Origin: Intestinibacter bartlettii
Lineage (GTDB): Bacteria > Bacillota > Clostridia > Peptostreptococcales > Peptostreptococcaceae
DNA length: 64,000 nt
Assembly (NCBI RefSeq): GCF_000154445.1
Contig: NZ_DS499565.1
Strand: one strand, 5' to 3'
The notes beneath the pieces were generated by a model. The model did not search any database, was not told the DNA's origin, and saw only the letters and a list, made by a program, of their open reading frames with translations. Positions 62,282-64,000 of the stretch are shown piece by piece (within the stretch, counting starts at the first letter, position 1; each line of letters begins with the position of its first letter). Both the position numbers and the translations under genes were made by a program.

Positions 62282-64000
62282 TTATTTTTTTATTTGAACA
62301 TTAAAATTTAGTTTATTGTCACTTCCTGTAGCACTACTGTTGTCATTATTTATTGAGTCAGAATTATTTTTGTCAGTGCTATTATTATCTTTATCTGTAT
62401 TTTTAGTGTCTGTTTTGTTATCTGAATTACTATCGCTATTTTTAGAGCCTACCATATAATATCCTATTACGTCTTTTATAGGTAAGAAAGCATAAGTACT
62501 TGTAGTCCCTTGAGGAACGACTGCAGCTACTGCTATTTCTGGGTCATCTGCTGGAGCAAATGCTACTGCCCAAGCGAAGTCACCATAAGTTTCTTTATAT
62601 TTATCTATAGTTTCGTCTGTAATAGTTGGTTTTACTTTCTTTATAGCTCTTCTTAAATATGCTGCATTTATTTTATCTGTATCTGCTAGTTTTTCATCAA
62701 CACCGTCTTTTAATTCTTTTTCTAATTCTGCTCTTGTCTCTTCATCTAAATCGTCACTTTTTAATTGTTCTTTTATTTCTTTTATTTTATTTTTAGTCAA
62801 CTCAGCTTCTCTATTTTTTCTTAGCTGTTGATAAACTTTTAGAACTTCATCTTTTTTTACACCATAACTAGATAGATGTTTCATTAAGTATTCGTATTCA
62901 TTAGCTGTAGGTATTTTATCATTTCTCTCTGCAGTACCACTCTTTGCCGCAACTGCAACAGGGAAGTTTGTAAAGTATTTCTTTGCAGTACCTTCAGTTG
63001 TAACTAATTTCATACCTTTTATTAATTCTTTTAAGTTGTCACTATCTTTAAAATCAATTTTTTTAGATACTACTTTACTTTCATAAGTTGTATCATAATC
63101 ACTATTTACAACTTTTTTAGTTAATGTCAAGTCTGTCAAATATCCACCATTTGCAATAGCCATTACATATCTAACTACTTGTGATGGAGTATATGCATTT
63201 TCCCCCTGACCTATTGATAAGTTTAAGTTATCTGATGTCGTCCATCTAGCGAATTTTAAATATGTGAATAATATAGAATCTGATAGAGTTTCTATTCTAT
63301 CTTCTTTTACATTTAATTCTTTAAGTCTAGACATTACCTCGCCTCTTCCAGGACAAGGAGTTTCGTCTACCCAGCTTACTATTTCATCAATTCTTTCTGT
63401 CATTTCTTCATCGTCATTTTCATCGATATCAGTAAAACTGTCTATTATATTTAAATTCAAATATGACCTAAGTGATATTTTAGTTGAATTTATTTTATCT
63501 TCTTCACTTGGTACTTTTCCTGCGACTTCTGTTATTTCATCTTCTAAACCTGTATTTTCATTTAAACCAAATAATTTTGCGTACTCAAGTATTTTCTCTG
63601 AATCCATTTTTATATTTGGGTCACTTCCTGATTTTAACCAGTTTGTACCTGTCCCAACTATACCAAAGTAAACGTTACAAGACTCTTGTATAGCTTTATA
63701 AAGGTTTACGCTACCATGGTTACTTCTAGATTTATTCCAAACTGCATCGGCAAAGGTCTGTCCATTTATATTAATAACCCCAGGGTCATTTATAGTATAA
63801 TTTGGGTCTAAACCATTTTCTAATGCTGCCATACCAGTTATCATTTTAAATGTAGAACCTGGTTGGAATACACCTTGAGTTACTAAGTTTAAAAGAGGAC
63901 TTGCCGCTAATGTATCATTTGGATTTTCTGGTTGTAATTTTTCGTAGTCTTTTGATGAAATACCTGTTACAAATAAGTTTGGATCATAATCTGGATAACT
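62282..64000 (-). CDS. Class B penicillin-binding protein (transpeptidase), 5' end outside the window
   Basis: The frame is open to the right edge; 572 residues are visible and the N-terminus is missing. The catalytic serine is in GSTFK (about 63845-63860), and the KSGT motif follows in AAKSGTAERND. Between KSGT and the next strand (WAVAFAPADDPEIAVA) lies a charged helical insert of about 110 residues. The tail is rich in Ser, Asn and Asp. Class B PBPs of the PBP2/MrdA type crosslink peptidoglycan with a SEDS partner such as the adjacent RodA. The exact paralogue cannot be fixed without the N-terminus. Confidence 0.9.
   Translation of the reverse strand, partial: SYPDYDPNLFVTGISSKDYEKLQPENPNDTLAASPLLNLVTQGVFQPGSTFKMITGMAALENGLDPNYTINDPGVININGQTFADAVWNKSRSNHGSVNLYKAIQESCNVYFGIVGTGTNWLKSGSDPNIKMDSEKILEYAKLFGLNENTGLEDEITEVAGKVPSEEDKINSTKISLRSYLNLNIIDSFTDIDENDDEEMTERIDEIVSWVDETPCPGRGEVMSRLKELNVKEDRIETLSDSILFTYLKFARWTTSDNLNLSIGQGENAYTPSQVVRYVMAIANGGYLTDLTLTKKVVNSDYDTTYESKVVSKKIDFKDSDNLKELIKGMKLVTTEGTAKKYFTNFPVAVAAKSGTAERNDKIPTANEYEYLMKHLSSYGVKKDEVLKVYQQLRKNREAELTKNKIKEIKEQLKSDDLDEETRAELEKELKDGVDEKLADTDKINAAYLRRAIKKVKPTITDETIDKYKETYGDFAWAVAFAPADDPEIAVAAVVPQGTTSTYAFLPIKDVIGYYMVGSKNSDSNSDNKTDTKNTDKDNNSTDKNNSDSINNDNSSATGSDNKLNFNVQIKK

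Noticed and set aside
63264..63671. 135-codon plus-strand frame
   Set aside because: Antisense to the penicillin-binding protein; no support beyond openness.

Overview
The window reads as chromosomal DNA from a low-GC, spore-forming, anaerobic member of the Clostridia. The base composition is very AT-rich, there is a spoVM gene, and the core gene order is typical of Firmicutes. The gene set (dapF, minCDE next to a SEDS protein and a class B PBP, a PrkC/Stp pair, RqcH, a T-box leuS, a DUF4846 lipoprotein) fits the Peptostreptococcaceae (Clostridioides, Paraclostridium or Romboutsia type). That family-level placement is inference. I saw no rRNA, tRNA, CRISPR array, prophage or transposase.

Bases 1-6.9 kb: rpmB (+), a dicarboxylate/glutamate symporter (-), a tiny spoVM gene (-) that is easily missed, a large PEP/pyruvate-binding-domain protein (+), a patatin-like lipase (-) and a NUDIX hydrolase (+). 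Bases 6.9-23.0 kb: one long minus-strand housekeeping cluster in Bacillus-like order, transcribed dapF-yicC-gmk-rpoZ-coaBC-priA-def-fmt-zinc peptidase-rsmB-rlmN-stp-prkC-rsgA-rpe-thiN. In Bacillus subtilis this cluster runs into spoVM and rpmB. Here the same neighbours remain, but extra genes have been inserted among them.

Bases 23.4-37.5 kb are the accessory part: RqcH, a CPBP protease, a Cu/Zn superoxide dismutase, a ketopantoate-reductase-like protein, a MATE exporter with an operator-like palindrome inside its promoter, an ECF sigma/anti-sigma module facing a DUF4179 gene broken by a stop codon, an SPL-like radical SAM protein, a compact GC-rich block that may be an unrecognised structured RNA, an LPG-synthase-like flippase, and a stand-alone OLD-family ATPase/nuclease.

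Bases 37.7-64 kb return to core functions: pyrR-uraA behind a PyrR-type attenuator, rluD, lspA, a polysaccharide deacetylase, leuS behind a T-box, rsfS-yqeK-nadD, recX with a 28-residue membrane peptide behind it, an ECF transporter S component and an aminotransferase, a lipoprotein, rnz, and then yhbY, obgE, rpmA, prp, rplU (with an L21 leader), an RNase G-type gene and two radical-SAM-associated proteins. The window closes with rodA-minE-minD-minC and most of a class B penicillin-binding protein that runs off the right edge.

Most of the window is ordinary core genome. The best leads are the 43-codon spoVM gene, the GC-rich block at 34076-34140, the in-frame stop in the DUF4179 gene, two promoter-overlapping palindromes, a dispersed intergenic repeat near both ends, and the charged insert in the PBP. 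I found no clear evidence of a wholly new multi-gene system.
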